Notes: generated from the letters alone by a model not told the origin. A stretch of DNA of 64,000 nt from Leptobrachium leishanense (GCA_009667805.1 CM019066.1:120047690-120111689), one strand, 5' to 3'; positions 21,943 to 33,626 are shown, numbered from the stretch's first letter. Numbers and translations: made by a program.

Positions 21943-22745
21943 TGTCACGTTTCCACTGGTTGCAGCTGTGCCCCCTGGTGGTGAGATGTATCCAGGTCTG
22001 CTCTTCTTGTCTGGGTTTCGCTATTTTGCCTTATGCTGCTCCTGAGTTCTGCTGTGCTGTTCAGGTCTGGGGTCACTTGTCCCAATTAACCAGACCTGTT
22101 CCCTATTTAAGTGCCAGCAGCACAGGGACTCATTGACCTGGCATGAGTTATAGTGGTGACTTCAGGTCCCGTGCGGTCTAGTCCTGTTCTTGTGTTGCTG
22201 CAAGCATTCTTGTATTCATGTTCTTTGGTATTGACCTCGGCTTTCTTCGACTACCCATTCTGCTTGTTCCCTGTTTATATTCATATTATTGATCTGTTGC
22301 CAACGTCTACGAGTCTGACATTCCTCCTGGTTCTGTATTCCCCGGCTCTGATCCTGACTATTCTTTTATGTTCCTTTTTTCTTGTTTTATGTATTTTGTT
22401 CTCCATAGTTTGTCTTAGTATAGAGGCCAGTATAAGGACCTCTCTTTAGATTAGGATTCCTGTCTGTCTTGTTTAACCCTTGCCCTTCTTGCTCCCCTGG
22501 CTCTGTCTTTCTTTGTGAGGTTTTCATTAGTCAGAGGCCAGATCAAGGACCTTACCCAGCTTAGGGAATTCTTTAGTTTTCTTCCAGGTCCTCCTGTCCC
22601 TCGTGTTACAGTCTTCTTTATTTCTTGTCCGAAATCTGTATTGTGTATCTGTATTGTAGTAAGCAAGCAGCTAATCTGCCTCAAGGGCTACATTCCACCT
22701 TGTATCAAGTCCACACGGTGGCCCAAGTTGGAAGTCAGCGTGACA
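21943..22745 (+). mobile_element. Solo LTR of an LTR retrotransposon
   Basis: Begins TGTCACG and ends CGTGACA (TG...CA with a 7-bp inverted end), flanked by a perfect 5-bp duplication AAAGG (21938-21942, 22746-22750). A CTATTTAAG box at about 22102 could serve as TATA element, which suggests plus orientation. 803 bp with no internal region beside it, so the copy arose by LTR-LTR recombination. Five-bp duplications fit Ty3/gypsy elements. Confidence 0.85.
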
Positions 22746-22750
22746 AAAGG

Positions 22751-23874
22751 ACTCCACTCAAGAGCTTACAATTTAAGATGAGAGGGATGACACACAGGTA
22801 AGGGTCAATAGAGTATGAGATGTAATGGAAAGCATGGGGGCTGTGTTGGAGATAGATCAGGAAAAGTACAACGGGAGAATATGGAGATTCTGGAGCTGAT
22901 AGGCCTCTCTGAAGTAATACATTTTTAGAGGCACATATAATAATAAACCAAAATCAGAGAAATCACAATCGGAGAAATAAATAATAACATGGAGAAATGA
23001 AGAACTTAATCCTGTACAAACATTTTAAATTTTCTACTTAGATGAGATATACTTAAGTGGACATTGAGTAACACATGTATCTGCTGTTTTACATGTAAAA
23101 ATTACTGTAAATCAGTTATGCAATGTTCATACGTCAGTTTTTCTATTCATCGGGCGCATTCTACTCTTCTAGCGACAGTAGTTTAACATCAACCATGTAA
23201 AAAATAGAGAGGATTTACAATCAAAGCAGATCTCAGGCTTCAAAGATAAATTCTATATTGAGGCAAACTATTCAATCCTAATATGCTCCTATTACCTCTG
23301 CAATTCTCTGATCTTCTGTCACATAGTTTCACCATTGAGAACCTTGGTAGATATCTAAAAATGTCACATCAATAACGTCTCACAAAAGTTAAAAAAATAT
23401 ATATATTATTGAGCCTTTTTTCTAGAAGTGATTCTTTTAAGTTTCTTTCCTTTATTCTACTTAGAAACATGCCACTGTCCTGGGTCATATTTCTTTCTAA
23501 ATCTCTGATTTACTGATAAAATGTGTTAAAGGTATTATTGTATATCACTGAAAATAATTGAATCTTCTAACAGTCGGGAAAAAAAACTTACCGTCAGCTA
23601 TTTTTACAAACGACTCACATCTGTTATCATTGCAAAGCCAAAAAAAAAGAAAGAAAAGAAAGGATGTCATTACTATTTCTATGCTTTCATTCTACTGAAT
23701 AGTCAGACATGGAAATTTGAAAATATTAAGGAATGAATCCTAGAAAGATAATTCTAGTGTAAGGTACTGTGTTAAGGTTCCAGTTAACTTTTATTTTCCA
23801 AAATACAATGTAAAATATTGAATACAATTAAAATAACAGATTTTTGGACAATCAGATGGGAAAATTACTTAAAA
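22751..23874. other. No recognised gene or element
   Basis: AT-rich sequence with poly-A and (AT)n patches (23400, 23640); no array or long frame. Confidence 0.5.
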
Positions 23875-24054
23875 CATTGGTTCCCAGCGCTGGTTCTCAG
23901 GACCCTCAGCCAGGCCAGATTGTACAGATCTGGGGATACGCAGACTGAATCCTGCAATCACTGAGCAGCAAATCATATCACCTTTGCTGTGCATCAGCTA
24001 TCTGGCAAACCTGGCTTGTCAGCAGGTCCTGAGGATCAGGGTTGGGAAACACAG
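23875..24054. mobile_element. hAT-type MITE (CAGTGGTTCCCAACC family), degenerate
   Basis: Diverged copy of the element at 33443-33626 in the opposite internal orientation (GCAATCACTGAGCAGCAAAT centre). Ends CATTGGTTCCCAGC and GGTTGGGAAACACAG. Confidence 0.75.
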
Positions 24055-24494
24055 ATTTGCATAACTATATCAGAGCTAACAAAGCAGAAAGAGAGGCACA
24101 AGAATAGTATGCTAATTACCTTGGTCGTAAATGTCTATGTTCCATCCCAGTCACTTCTGTTGATACGTGTTGAGTACCCCTGGACCGGAATTCTAGAAAC
24201 GGAAAGACTCTGAAAACTAAAGCTTTACAAGCCTGTTCGATAATTATTGTCCTGCTGTGCCCCTCACTCGCCTCCTGCTGCTCCTGCTATGTCCATGTCC
24301 ATTCCTTCGGTCCTCCCAGAACACCACTATGCACCTACATTGCCTTCATGTTCCTCTAGGGACTTGCTGCACTGTTGCTTAGCATGTCCCTCACTGTATG
24401 CCCCTCACAGCCCTCTTGCTGTGTCCCTCCTACCCTCTGGCTGTGTGGAATCCTAGCAGAATAAAGCTAGAAGAAGCTTAAATTCAAAACGCTT
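24055..24494. other. No recognised gene; CT-rich patch
   Basis: 24245-24450 is rich in CTGCTG, CCCTCA and TGTCC words and may be a decayed simple repeat. Nothing else recognised. Confidence 0.45.
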
Positions 24495-24668
24495 GTTGTT
24501 ATTATTATTATTTATTAAGCGCCAACATATTCCGCAGCGCTGTACAAGGTGTAATGGGTAAAGACAGGACAATTCTACAATACATACAGGAGACAGGTCA
24601 GTATTCCTGCCAGCAGATACATGAGGATATGAGGACCCTATTCCTGTGGGAACTTACAATCTAGATGT
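24495..24668 (-). mobile_element. L2-like LINE 3' end, UTR only
   Basis: Starts with (TTA)n and AGCGCCAACATATTCCGCAG, and ends at GGGAACTTACAATCTAGA. This is the complement of 62162-62337, the 3' UTR of the LINE at 61764. Truncated before any coding part. Confidence 0.85.
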
Positions 24669-24746
24669 TCTGGGCATTTTGGATAAAGGATGCTCAACAA
24701 GTAACTATATATTTGAACAATTTAAGATATTGGTTAACCCCTAGAA

Positions 24747-25362
24747 CAGTGGACCTTGGTTCTCAGTGCCTGCTACCAGGCCAGGTTTGCCAGATAACTG
24801 AAGCACAGCACAGGTGATATGATTTGCTGCTCAGTGATTGCTGGATTCAGCCTGTATTTCCCCAAGGTGATCCTTAAGGCTAGGGACAGATGAGCGCATT
24901 TTCTGCGGCCACCGTCAAAATGTACGTCGATGCGTGCGCACGCATTTTTTCACGGAATACGCTTAAGTGGTCAGACGATGCGCAATTCTGGACGTATTTC
25001 ATGACGATGGGGTGAAAAGAAGTCTAGGGAAATCCGGCTGTTTGAACGTTATGTTGGCCGCACACTAGCAGCGTCTGACATCTCCTAATCACGCACACAC
25101 GCTGCTATGCGGCCGCAGCGCACTCTGTACGTCAGTACCAGCGGTTTAACGTTCTCGAAAAAATGCGTTCATTTTCCACTTGCGTTGCGCGCCGGACTTT
25201 TGTGCGACCGTACTTCGTATATTGGCTGTCATTGCCCGGCATCTGCTGCTAGTGCGGCCGTGATTATGTGCGCCAGAACGCGCGTTCGCACTGCCTCAGT
25301 CTGACCCTAGCCTAAAACCCTGGCCTGTTTGTGGGTCCTGAGGTCAAGTTTGAGAAGCACTG
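24747..25362. mobile_element. hAT-type MITE carrying a nested element
   Basis: Left part CAGTGGACCTTGGTTCTC to 24877 and right part 25313-25362 (CTGGCCTGTTTGTGGG ... AGCACTG) together match the 33443-33626 family. Flanks CCCTAGAA and CCCAAGAA (7 of 8). The 435 bp between are a separate element. Confidence 0.82.
24878..25312. mobile_element. Harbinger-like MITE inside the hAT MITE
   Basis: Ends GGCTAGGGACAGA and, complemented, GGCTAGGGTCAGA, flanked by TAA duplications (24875-24877, 25313-25315). TAA fits the TWA target of PIF/Harbinger. The interior is rich in CpG and GCGC words, unlike its surroundings. The host MITE read without it is continuous (GTGATCCTTAAAACC). Confidence 0.85.
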
Positions 25363-25370
25363 CCCAAGAA

Positions 25371-27275
25371 ACCCCACTTTTAACTACAGAAAAGGTGCGG
25401 TTTTCCTGTATAAGAAAAAGAATGAGACATCTCATAATCTGATTTGACTGTAGGCACATGCAGAGAGGGGACTTCACAATTGAATAGCCATCTGTTTAAA
25501 GTGAAAGTGTCATACATGCTAGACACCAATATTGCCTGTCTCCTATACGCCAACTCTTACATTCTGTCCTAGCAGCTAATAAGTAGTTAGCAGCTTTGAT
25601 CAAACTTCAGATTGCTGTGTTTTGATTTTACAGAGATGGCGATGCCCATATGTAATGCAGTATGTCATCAACTCGAGAAAGACCTCAACTCAAAACTTTG
25701 GTTTTGGTGTCTGTCTTGTGAGGAAGGAGGAATAAATCCACTTATAACATACTAGAGGTCATTTCACATGTGTTCATATTCTGTAGGTAAGCATGACCAG
25801 CTCGTTTTAAGAAGTTACTCCATCAAAACCGTGTTGTGACAAGAGTTTTCTCCTTTAAATGAAGCTGTACGTTTAACTCATTTACTATTTAAACAATCAA
25901 ATATAATAGGTTTTGTGAGAAGCAATATGATATCTTGAATGTGTCTGTTTGCTATTGCCCAAAATATCATCTGTTTCCTAAGTCGTAAAGTTGATGTTAT
26001 AGGCCTGTAATGCAAAGTCTTGCTAATTGTTTCTGTTCTCTGCTGCTTCAAGGCACTGAACCAGAGAACACACAGAGATTGTTATTGTTGTTTATTGAAC
26101 AAATATTACCCATCATCGTACATTGTAAAATGACTCGTAAGGGGTACAGAACACTTTTTTGCTGCTCTTGATTTATTTTTAAAGCCGCTTCCAAAAGATC
26201 CGTGGAGACAAACAGATTAGAAAGGTTTCCATCAGCACTTTATTCGATTGCTCTAGGTAGCTGATAAATTGATGCCGATTTTGGACATATTGCTACAAAT
26301 GTATGCAGATTTTTACCAGCTGGGCTACATACCAAGTCCTAATTGGTAAAATAAATTAATATTTCTTAGCAGCATTAATGAAAGTGGTTTAATGTGTATT
26401 GCAACAAACGTAGAAAAAAACTAGAAAGAAGAAAGCTGCCTAATTCAGTTCTTTTTTTGTTTTAAGGAATGACTTGTTCATCACTCTTGTCTTCAGCAAG
26501 TGGAATGTGTGTTCAGTTGGATTCAGATTAGGCAACCGACAAAGGCAGGAAATCTGTTTATGTATACTTATGTACAAATATGTCCCGCTGCTTTTTCCCG
26601 GAGTCGTGTCATCAGATGATATGGAATTCTTCGACCCGTGTGCAGTTCAGTTCTATCCACCTGCTCCATCTCTCTGTCTTCCGAAATGCCAGTTGTATTT
26701 TTATATTGTTTCATAGTAACGTGTCTCATTTGTAAGGTAAACCAGATACACCCAAGAATTAAATCTCGTTTACTAAATTCTATGTCTGATATGCCGCATT
26801 GCATTCTTTCGTATAAATGTTGTTGTGACGAGAGGTCTAATGTTCTTGGTGGTTTGAGGGAAGGGAGGCAGAGCAGTTTTGCCCCTGTGATCTAAAGTAA
26901 TGAAAGGGTCATTGCTGGACAGGCTTTGCTTGCTTAATAAAGGTTTACAGCTTATTAAATGTGCATTAGCAGGCAGCTCTAAAAAGTATAAAGCAGGTCA
27001 GTACATAGTGAGAGACATGGGTAATTTCACAGGGATTCAGGCATGTTTTTATATCCACTAGATATTAACACATTCAATTCTTTCTCTCCTACGTTTCCAT
27101 GGATGAAATACCTTAAGTTTGGTGTTTATCCCTTTATAATGCTCATAGTATGAAGCAATATACAAAACCATTCTAAATCATTTCTTATTGATTTATTGAA
27201 TTTATTATTGATGTATTAGTTAGAATGTTTTACCCTCTGTCAACACAAATATATCTGTCCCTTAACATTTTTAGC
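25371..27275. other. No recognised gene or element
   Basis: Nearly 2 kb of AT-rich sequence without arrays, paired ends or a convincing frame. Possible site of unique or conserved non-coding DNA. Confidence 0.5.
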
Positions 27276-27353
27276 TATGCGTCCAGGTCTGGACTGGGAC
27301 ACAAAATTGGACCTGGGCATGTTGGACTGAGCAGCCCACTTTTTTTTCTACAC

Positions 27354-27785
27354 ACCACACATTACTGTGAAGCTCTGTGATGAGCAGTGTGTACGAGGGT
27401 GTCACGGAGCTCCACAGTACTGTGCCGTGTGTATGAGGGTGTCACAGAGCTCCACAGCACTGTGCAGTGTGTATGAGGGTGTCACAGAGCTCCACAATAA
27501 TGTACAGAGTGTATGAGGGTATCACAGAGCTCCACAGGAATGTGCGGTGTTGATGAGGGTGTCACCGAGCTCCACAGTAAACACTGCTCATTACTGTGGA
27601 GCTCTGTGACACCCTCATAAACACTGCACATTACTGTGAAGCTCTGTGACACCCATACAACGCTGCACATTACTGTGGAGCTCTGAGACACCCATACAAC
27701 ACTGCACATTATGGGGGTGTCACAGAGTTCCACAGTAAAGTGCAGTGTTTGAAGGTGTCACAGAGCTCCACAGTAATAAAACTCA
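27354..27785. repeat. Reversing minisatellite of the element A type
   Basis: Units with GTGTCACAGAGCTCCACAG, a short spacer and TGTGCAGTGTGTATGAGG run forward to about 27580, then as the complement (ACTGTGGAGCTCTGTGACAC) to about 27715, then forward again. One CACAGTAATAAAACTCA block ties it to the array at 14047. Confidence 0.88.
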
Positions 27786-27794
27786 ATGTAATGT

Positions 27795-27970
27795 ACCGAT
27801 ATCAACTCATTTGACCGCCAGAACATCAATTTATTCACCCCAGATCAATTTATTCACACCCCCAGAACATCAATTTAGTCACACACCCCAGAACTTCAAA
27901 TTATTCACCCCCCAGAGAACATCAATTTATTCATACCCCCAGAGAACATCAATTTATTCAAACAAAGACA
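27795..27970. repeat. ~28-bp minisatellite
   Basis: Six units of CAGAACATCAATTTATTCAC with C-rich spacers. Confidence 0.88.
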
Positions 27971-28397
27971 CCCACATCAAAAGCCTGCATACCTCAAGGC
28001 TGGCCCGGTGGTGCGTGCCGGAGGAAGAGAGACGTCCTGGAAGGAAGCATCCGGCCAACCACACGAGCCTTAATCCCAGAACGCATGTGTGTGGGCGCAC
28101 CCTGTGACCTAATCAGAGGGAGCCAGTCAACCGTCGGCCCCTGCTGATGACAATACACGGCACGCCGTGTGACCTAATCAGCAGGGGCCGACGGCTGGCC
28201 GGCACCCTCTGAATAGGTGATGTGCTCACCGGATTCCGGCCACCCTCTTCAGTCGACCTAGGCTGCCTTGCCGGACGGCTGGCTATGTCAGCTGGCCGAC
28301 CAGCAAGGGAGGCTAGCAGCCAACCGGCCTGGGAGGCTAGCGGCCTACTGGATAAACTCCCGGTTTGCCCGATGGACAGTCCGGGACTGTATGCCTC

Positions 28398-30020
28398 TTA
28401 TTGTTTGAGTTCACTTATTGGCTTTTATTTCTCATTTCTTGCTCAAAGTGCCATTATAGAATCCCCCCCCCACATCCCAATATCCCACTACCCTTTGTTC
28501 TGTGGAATGCACATTTACTAACGATCCTTTGAGATGCAGAAGAACAAGAAAAAAATTAACATTTATGCGCGCATTTATTTTTGCTCATTTTAAATGAAGG
28601 CAGTGGCTAAAAAAAGAACTGGAATTCCTACATCGTCTATGTGTTATGCAAATCTTTAAAAAAGCTTTATACCATATATATATTAAATGTACAGAAGATG
28701 TACTCACATACTCAATTAGGTCCACAGCTGGAGGAGGTCCTCACTCCAAGGCCTCAAAACAGCAGAAATATTGAAGAAATCAAGGACAATGTGGTATATT
28801 CGAAATAAGGTTTATTCCAGTATTTATACTTGACAAAGACCTATGTGAGGTCGAAAATATTTCTAATATACTACGTTGTGCTATATTTCTGATGTATGTT
28901 TTTAACACTGTACTGCTACATTGCCTGCTGATTCGGATATCTTATTGGCTGCCAAATCTATCAATTTGTCTTTATTGGCTGACAAATCCATCAATGTGTG
29001 TGTTCATCTATCTATCTATCTGGTCTAAATATCTATTTGCATTTTTTCCTATCTGTCTTTCTACCTACTGGTCTCTGTCTGTCTATCAAAACATATTTCT
29101 CCTGTAAACCTAAGCCTCCGGGGCTCTAGGTGCAACCGGTCACCCATATCAATACTTGTTTTCTCCAAGTTGCAATCTTCTTTATTTTACTTTTGAAATC
29201 TTATGAATATCCTTGCTGAGCAGATGTTTCTAGGAGTAGCTTATCCCGTGTAATGAAATCCTCCTGTTGTGAGCAATTGCTTAGAATACAGAACTGAGCC
29301 GCCTGAAGGACACGTATTTATTCCAAAATAGATGGTAATTGCTATCTGAATCAATATCGGTTTTTACATTTTTTTTTAAGAGTGCATTGTGCTTCCTAAT
29401 TTAAGGTCTGCTATGCTCGTACTAAAATGTAAAAGTCCCTAGGGTTATGAATGTTACAACAGCAAAACACTGACTACAAGCATTATTTTGCACATGAACT
29501 GAAATCCAAATTAAAAAATAAATATAGGCCTAAACTAATTTATTAGGGCATGTGTGGTATAATTGTATTTTTCCAGATTTCAGTGATTTTTTTGCACATT
29601 TGATTCAGTGATTTTTATTTTTATTATGGCAGTATTATCAATTACAATAAAATGTGTGTAACTGACAATTCGGCAGCAAGTAGAGAAGCTGTTCGTGGCA
29701 ACTTCAGATCCATTTCATATAAAAGGTTCAGTGAAAATCCATGTGAATGTTGTGGCACTGGAGTAAATATTTACATGTTTTGTACCAGCCCATATTATAG
29801 CTGTATACGTTGTACTTCACTAAAAAATGATCATGACATCAAAGAGTGCTCAGCCAACATCTTAGGGTCTTGACATGTGTTACATTTATTGCTTGCAAAC
29901 TGTAAATAGTCGGAAACTGTTAATTTTCATGTTCATTATCATAAATCAAATTGAAAAACATGGGATAGGAACCTAATAGATCAAAAGCAAGGAGGAATTA
30001 ACTGAATGTATATACTGTGT
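28398..30020. other. Unassigned stretch; relic with ribozyme-like words and a tetranucleotide tract
   Basis: 28690-28900 contains TTGACAAA, a GACC/GGTC hairpin and CGAAAA in the order of a hammerhead core, but with two core changes; it may be a decayed relative of the ribozyme at 13922. 28985-29095 is a loose (CTAT)n tract. The remainder is AT-rich and unrecognised, apart from a small Cys-rich frame at 29652. Confidence 0.4.
29652..29873 (+). other. Small Cys-rich open frame, probably chance
   Basis: ATG-initiated frame of 73 codons. Residues 31-66 contain CECCGTG, MFCTS and SCIRC followed by IKEC, so six to seven Cys that could form a zinc-finger-like pattern. I see no splice signals or promoter, and codon use does not stand out from the AT-rich surroundings. 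No family recognised. Confidence 0.15.
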
Positions 30021-30646
30021 GCCAAATTACATTCCTAGCGGTAAAACGAGGGTGCCCGCAGTTTTCCCCTAGCGTGCCCGTTTTACCGCTAGATCACAGT
30101 GCAGGCGCTAAAAAAGCTGCCTGCATTGTTACCGCGCTCAAAGCCCTGGGATGCGCGCAGCCATAGGACTCAATTGAGCCAGATGCCGGCAGTCTCATGA
30201 CCTGCCGGATCTCACCTTGCGAGATCTGGCCGGTCAGTGTAGAGATACGCAGGGAGAGACTGGGGGGACTTTTTCCCCTGCCGCTGTCCTCGCCTCTTTT
30301 TTTGGGGTTTTTGCTGGTGTTACCGGATTCTGCAGAAGCGGAATCCGTTAACACCAAGTCCTGGCTCTGGTTATCTTTTTATTAACCGCGGCCGGATGTT
30401 AATCAGTAATCCTTAATCACTTTGTAATCCTAACGCTGAGTAACACTTTGCGCTCCCCATGTTAAGTATAGGGAGCGCAAAGTACAGTAACCTCATGCAG
30501 AGAAGCGCAAGAATCCAAGCGCAAACGGGTTACTTAACCCGTTACCGCAAATTACAATCCAAACGCTAACTACTTGGGCTCACGTTATTGTTAACGCTCA
30601 CGCAGGTGAGCGCTAATGTTAGCACCAAGTATGTATGTAATTTGGC
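30021..30646. mobile_element. Harbinger-like MITE with conserved hairpin
   Basis: Ends GCCAAATTACATTC and, complemented, GCCAAATTACATAC. The interior shares GCTCCC(C)ATGTTAAGTATA with elements at 12660, 50744 and 54084. No clear target duplication is visible. 30445-30457 and 30471-30483 form a perfect 13-bp hairpin (ACTTTGCGCTCCC / GGGAGCGCAAAGT). Confidence 0.7.
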
Positions 30647-30824
30647 CCTGTATATATCAGACAGACGAATGTATCTGTCAACAGAATAGCCAATCTAATC
30701 AAATGTCATGTAGGAATATTTGTCAATATTCACTCATAAAAATTGAAAAAGGTGAAGAAAAACTAATATGTGGATGGTATACTCTGCAAATTTAATCCTC
30801 GAGTTCCAGTTACTATAGTATGTG

Positions 30825-31211
30825 TAGGTTGAGCACCCCATATTTGAAATGGTTGTGACCGTGAGTATTTCAGAATTCCAGTTTTTGGATTCCAAACAGC
30901 TAGACAGGAGGAGGAATGCAGCGTAAGAAACATGAAGGGCTTTTTGCACAGCACTAGAGAAGGACATGCTGCACAATGCCAACGAGGAAATGCTGAGCAA
31001 CCTCAGTGTGTATAGGATGTCCAATGCTGGTGCTATGAAGTGTGTTCCTTGAGGGATACGCTGAGACTGTCAAACAGGCTGGTGCACTGGGAGATACAGG
31101 GAAAGTACATGGTAGGAGGTGAGTAGGTAAGGGCTCTTCAGGATGATAACCAAAAGTCTCAGAAAATGTTATTTTGGTTTTTGGAATTCCAGTCGAGGGG
31201 TGTTCAACCTG
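30825..31211. mobile_element. Tigger/pogo-like non-autonomous element
   Basis: Ends AGGTTGAGCACCCC and, complemented, CAGGTTGAACACCCC, followed by further inverted words (TCAGAATTCCAGTTTTTGG / CCAAAAACCAAAATAAC region). TA follows the right end at 31212-31213. The GGTTGAGyAyCCC end is known from Tigger-type elements. No transposase remains. Confidence 0.7.
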
Positions 31212-31213
31212 TA

Positions 31214-32640
31214 TACTGAAGCCTTTTTCAAGAAGTGTCTCATAATTTTACTTTCACTTGGCACTAACCTTTAAGTATTACAGTATACTAATCATGTAGC
31301 TCGTAGAGGTTCAAGGCTGGAGAGCATCAGCAATAGTAATGCCAAGGTAGGAAAGCTTTAGATATGTGTATCTGTCTTCTACATCTCTCAAGTGTCACGG
31401 ATAAGTCAAAATGTCACCTCGTAGACCACGCAAAAAAAATGAATAAATATGTAACAGTGCCACTTTAGTGAGTTACATAAAGACAGGGATAAAGATTTGA
31501 ATATCACTAGGTGCTTAAAAATCAGTGAAATCAAATAGAATTACTCATCTGATAATTAAAATTTAAAGTAAATATCTTCAACCTACAACTACAAAACTGA
31601 CATGTACAACATGCATTTACCTTAGTCTAACACCCAAAGTCATACCTCATTAAAAAATATGTGGAATAAAAGTCTAGGTCAGTCATTAACCTGAAGCATG
31701 ACTTCAAGCATAATAAATGCAGACATTAAAAGGGTTTAAAACGCTGCGTTCCACGACCTAGTTACCTCATTAATCTACTGGGCATATTATTGAGCCAAAG
31801 GCATTTTTTATTATTTAATTGTCTCGCAATAAAGCATTTAAAGGAATCGTCATAATCTCTGATGAGCGTGAAAGCGTTGCCTCACAATGGAAGCAATTTG
31901 CAACCGTTGGTAGTCAACTTGTCTTCCTTCGAGGTAACTACATCAATTGCTATGCAGCCGAAAAGATTTATTGCAATATGAAAAGGTTTGTTGCTGTAAA
32001 GTCCCTTTCTTTTGAACAATTCTGTCTGTTAGAAGAATGATGTAATAATAATGGGATTAACCTGAGTTTTGCACTGTCAAAAAAAAGAAGTATGAAGAGA
32101 TTGGAATATTAAGCTTGACTTTCTAACCAATAACATATGAATATGGCTGGTTTCAAGCAGGAAATAAATTACTACCAATTATATTCAGCGTAAAGTGCCT
32201 TAGCATACAGAGAGATAAAGAATTAAAATGCAATCTAATGTGATAATGTCAGAATGGCTTATGCTGAGGATTATTGTTAGCTGAAGCATCTCAATGGAAG
32301 AAAAGAAAAATCATTACATTTTGGATTCAAATAATATACGCTGGAGGAAAAATAAAAAGGACTTTGAGACTCTAATGTGATTGACAGTTTAAATATAACC
32401 TCATATTGAATACACAAAAACAGTACAACAATTCCAAAGGGTCAAGCTACACTGAATTCTTGTATGTAATATAGCTAGGCATTAAAAACTGCATTTATCA
32501 GCACTTTTTTTCCTTTTTAAGTGCCATTTTTTAATTTTATTTACCCATATTTCCCACATTTATCCTCTGGTCACCAAGTTAAATTTTCTCATTCTATTGT
32601 TCCTATTTGATAAACAATGAACATATACATAATTTTTTCA
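31214..32640. other. No recognised gene or element
   Basis: AT-rich, repeat-poor. A 73-codon frame at 31819-32040 (no ATG near its start) has no recognisable features. Confidence 0.5.
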
Positions 32641-33245
32641 GAAAAAAAAACGGTTTCGCGTCTATTCCCTACCAGGGCAGCTGTGTCAACCAGTAGTGTC
32701 CAGTCCACTTCATGTATGGTCATTTGCGTTTGTCATTTTTATTTTGTGTTTGTCATTTGCGCTCACCCCCATAGCTCCATGTGAAACAAAACAATCAGAG
32801 GCTTTGGTTTACTTGAATGGCCATCAAAGTGTAAGCCCACCCACCACATCACGGCACCTCTGGTCAGGTGGGTCCTAACCTAATGAAACCAAAAGCTGCT
32901 TTCTAAGCAACTACATGTCCTTATGCTGCTTCTCAGCTAAGAGACAGGCTGGTGGGTTTATATCCATACCCACACCAGGAACAATTCCACTTTGGGATTG
33001 AAAAAGAAAACATGGAAAAGAGCAGCAAAAGTGACCTGACTGGGGATACAACAAAATATACATACATGGAGAAAAAACGGTTTTGTGCCTATTCCCTACC
33101 AGGGCTGCCCCATCAACCAGAAGTATCCAGCCCACTCCATTTATAAATCATAACAAGAAAAAAGTTTGTCATGTGTGTACTGTTCACCCCCATTGCTCCA
33201 TGGGAACCAAAAGGTTTTGGTTTACTTGTGATGAGAGTAACTCAC
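32641..33245 (-). repeat. ~420-bp repeat family, partial dimer (locus 1)
   Basis: CGGTTTCGCGTCTATTCCCT at 32651 recurs as CGGTTTTGTGCCTATTCCCT at 33078 (period 427). The first unit is complete and the second broken off near 33225. Shared blocks with loci 44362 and 59054: GTCATyTGCGCTC, CACGGCACCTCT, GGTGGGT and TTGGGATTrAAAA. Strand is assigned by analogy with the other loci. Confidence 0.8.
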
Positions 33246-33442
33246 GAGTTATAACTCCTGAGTTATCGCAATGAGTGAAGGTGTTTGGAATAATGAATTG
33301 TGTAGAAGTTGAAGTGACAATTCAAATAGAGATTATTAGTAATCAAAGTAGCAGCAATAGTATATGTAACTCTAGCAGATTTTCATGGTTATATGAGTTC
33401 TATACATATGTATATATATCTATACATTTTTTTCCCATACAG

Positions 33443-33626
33443 CAGTGGTTCCCAACCGCGGTCCTCAAGTACCCCCAACAGGTCAGGTTTTCCAGATATC
33501 TGAAGCACAGCACAGGTGATATGATTTGCTGCTCAGTGATTGCAGGATTCAGTCTGCATTTCCCCAAAGTGATCTGCAAAACCTGGCCTGTTGGGGGTAC
33601 TTGAGGACCGCGGTTGGGAACCACTC
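33443..33626. mobile_element. hAT-type MITE, best copy of its family
   Basis: Nearly perfect 49-bp terminal inverted repeats beginning CAGTGGTTCCCAACCGCGGT. Flanks CCATACAG and CGATAGAG match at 6 of 8. The centre is GTGATATGATTTGCTGCTCA. Related copies at 23875 and 24747. Confidence 0.85.

Larger units (their letters stand above)
27284..28389. mobile_element. hAT-type element C with minisatellite cargo
   Basis: Ends CAGGTCTGGACTGGGAC and, complemented, CAGTCCCGGACTGTCC, flanked by TATGCGTC and TATGCCTC (7 of 8). It has the same order of modules as element A: a reversing array (27354-27785), an AATTTATTCA-type array (27795-27970), then a GC-rich end with the hairpin CCGTCGGCCCCTGCTGAT / ATCAGCAGGGGCCGACGG at 28129-28190. 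Confidence 0.85.

Noticed and set aside
26575..26620. TTTC ... TCATCAG (hammerhead-like order on the minus strand)
   Set aside because: The segment between the cores does not form stem II and there are no pairing stem I arms.
31819..32040. 73-codon open frame
   Set aside because: No ATG near the start, no recognisable family, and no splice or promoter context.
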